Shown: positions 62,547 to 64,000 of the stretch, piece by piece | Layout: every line of letters starts with the position of its first letter | How positions within the stretch are numbered: position 1 is the stretch's first letter | NCBI GenBank assembly: GCA_964247055.1 | Contig: OZ176056.1 | Location: 2,976,001-3,040,000 of the forward strand | Source of the DNA: Paragordius varius | Taxonomy: Eukaryota > Nematomorpha | Direction of reading: 5' to 3' | DNA length: 64,000 bases | Translations under genes and position numbers: made by a program | The notes under the pieces: generated by a model | Seen by the model: only the letters and a program-made list of their open reading frames with translations | What the model was told of the DNA's origin: nothing | The model's database searches: none

Positions 62547-63940
62547 CAAAGTAAAAAATATTTCATTCAGTTAATAATTATCCCATTATGATGATAAATA
62601 TTTTTATTAAAAAATCTTGATTTGATCTAAGTTAAATGGAGGAACCAGAAATATTCGAAAAACGGGCAAAATAAAACCTTTAAAATAATTGACAAAAAAA
62701 ATATTAAGTTAGTAATCAGAGTAAATTCAGAGAAATTTATTTAATTTTTTTGTCAACATCAATCACAAAAAACTTAGTAATATGTCTATTGTACTGATCA
62801 AATGTGATTTCAATTTAAATATATGATATCCAAAATATTTCACATATATTTGTAAAAACAATATTCATTTTGATAGATGGAAACAAAATTAAAACATATT
62901 TTATTTAAACTAATTAAAAATTTGGTACCATTTATTTAAGTTTTAAACCAGATTTTTTCAATTTTTTGTGGTGTATATTAACATTATATATACATTTTTA
63001 TTATGTTCTTCAAAATTTTCTGAATTTTACACAAAAAATACGCGCAATGCATGTCCAATTTATGAAATTATTAATTATAAAAAATAATTTCATGTTAGTA
63101 TATGTTTAATAAAAAATCTACATGTTAAAAAAATATATACCTCAAAATATAATTGGCTTATGGCGATTATGCATTCTTTCTTATCTTAAATAACGGTTTA
63201 ATTTAGCATGAAAATTAATAAAATCTCCCAAAATTTAGTCCTCATAATATATCAAAATTATTATCTTATTCATTATTTCGCCCGATTATCCGTAAAATTA
63301 ATATTATAAATTGATTCATTTTTCGAAATACCATTAATATACCAGTTACAATTCAAATTCACCCCCGAACAATTCAATTTCACCCTCGAACGATTCAAAT
63401 TTCCTCTAAAAATATATTATGTTTATCAATAATATGAAACATATTTTTACGACATAGGTTATTATTTTTTCAGCATTTTTTATTAATTTTGAACAGAATT
63501 TCATATATTAAAAATATCATAAAAAATAAGTAATCGTTAATCTTAAAAAACACATAATTTATTTTAAGGTGAATTTAAATTGTTTGAGGGTCAATTTGAA
63601 CTGTAAATGGTATATATACAAAAACATACAAAACATATAGAATATAACCCTTTTTTACTGAAATAATTGATCGTTCTGCAATTAAGATTTGTATGTAAAT
63701 AGTTCACACAATCAATTATATATATTCAAACTTGTAATAATATAATTTATCTCAAAAAAATCATGGTTTAGGTTGGTTTGTAATTTTCAAAAAAAAATCA
63801 TTTGTCTTAAATTCAATTTTAACCCCGTAGTTATAAATACCTTTAAACTTATCATATAATTGGTTGGGCTCAACACCAAATCGTACAGCTAAACTGTGTT
63901 TTTCTTTATTCTCTAACCATTCTAAAATTTGTAATGCCTT
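59903..63940 (-). CDS. Unrecognised gene, 3' four exons
   Basis: Exons 63940(approximate)-63841, 62516-62302, 61981-61780 and 60162-59903 join in phase (1, 0, 1) with canonical GT-AG signals, ending in a stop at 59903. I do not recognise the product. It is soluble-looking and helical, with LQILEWLENKEKHSLAVRFG, then QNFPNTLAWLMHKDG, then DTWINLCWRYVQIRYMCSLT, then NPVQSKLLQYCMNNFDIENK and a Cys-rich FCNVFCRFICHNF near the end. No signal peptide, membrane segment or zinc motif is obvious in this part. The 5' exons lie beyond the window. Intron 61779-60163 contains a CACTA-ended MITE and a hAT-type MITE. The acceptor of exon 62516 directly follows a (TA)n tract. The first exon's acceptor is weak, so its start is approximate. 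Confidence 0.65.
60357..60551. repeat. hAT-type MITE, 195 bp
   Basis: Ends CAGGGGTGTCCAAC and GTTGGACATCCCTG are inverted repeats, and the 8-bp GTATAAAT flanks the element on both sides (60347-60354, two bases from the left end, and 60552-60559). Non-coding. Confidence 0.8.
60648..61749. repeat. CACTA-ended MITE, copy 3
   Basis: Ends CACTAGACAACAAATTTT and GTCTAGTG. The 3-bp TTA is present on both sides, the size expected for CACTA/EnSpm elements. 1102 bp, no ORF of note. It lies in an intron of the unrecognised gene, ending 30 nt from the 5' splice site. Confidence 0.88.
63340..63612. repeat. F1 inverted-repeat element, copy 12
   Basis: TACCAGTTACAATTCAAATT with three CAATTCAAATTCACCC-type units on the left, and GGTGAATTTAAATTG..TGTAAATGGTATATA on the right. 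It sits in the intron between the first two visible exons of the unrecognised gene. Confidence 0.82.
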
Positions 63941-64000
63941 CTCCCAATGTTAAATACCAAGCAGTCACGGGCAACAATCAGAAATATGTCCTTTAAGTTG

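Noticed and set aside
15250..63612. 21-bp tandem units considered as a CRISPR-like array
   Set aside because: The units are contiguous without spacers, occur as inverted arms and the genome is eukaryotic.

Overview
The window is eukaryotic and almost certainly metazoan. It is extremely AT-rich (by eye about four fifths A+T), full of (TA)n microsatellites and small transposons, and its genes are split by many GT-AG introns. The strongest taxonomic evidence is the gene content: a DGCR8/Pasha gene (the RNA-binding half of the animal Microprocessor), a TBC1D15/17 Rab-GAP, a BCD1/ZNHIT6 snoRNP assembly factor and secreted serpins. The extreme AT content and secreted serpins would fit a derived parasitic animal such as a myxozoan, but Hydra-like or flatworm genomes are not excluded. 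That placement is an inference.

Layout. 1-2300: decayed LINE and hAT remnants. 2609-4026 (+): a serpin pseudogene (serpin A). 5020-11100: a three-level nest, with a short non-autonomous LTR element (9370-10619) inside the LTR of a dead Ty3/gypsy element (5285-10810, minus), which itself sits inside a repeat called family C here. 11311-13566: a decayed hAT element with a perfect 8-bp target duplication. 14548-28892 (+): DGCR8/Pasha, 16 exons chained in frame, start exon not found. 29904-32978 (-): a four-exon mitochondrial-type DnaJ membrane protein. 33082-45900 (+): TBC1D15/17 in about 18 exons, divergent from the DnaJ gene across roughly 100 bp. 46856-49315 (-): BCD1/ZNHIT6 in five exons. 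50200-52100: repeat fragments and a Penelope-like GIY-YIG fragment. 53316-54776 (-): serpin B, the intact inverted duplicate of serpin A. 57079-58477 (+): a third, diverged serpin C. 59903-63940 (-): the last exons of a gene I do not recognise.

The exon chains were built by hand from splice signals, reading phase and family similarity, and the phases agree across every reported junction. Much of the remaining DNA consists of short inverted-repeat elements. The most distinctive are three related groups (F1, F2, F3), all ending in a TACCATTT-like motif, set in TA repeats, with arms built from tandem units of about 21 bp. F1 occurs about a dozen times, mostly in introns of DGCR8, TBC1D15/17 and the DnaJ gene. 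One F2/F3 composite forms a 1.4-kb foldback. A CACTA-ended family (three copies, all in introns within about 50 nt of a 5' splice site) and a Tc1/mariner-like CAGT-ended family (five copies) are also present.

Functionally the genes look like a housekeeping block (miRNA processing, mitochondrial chaperone, Rab GTPase control, snoRNP assembly) bracketed by secreted protease inhibitors. The two serpin copies lie at opposite ends as an inverted duplication about 2.7 kb long. No operons, CRISPR arrays, tRNA or rRNA genes were seen.
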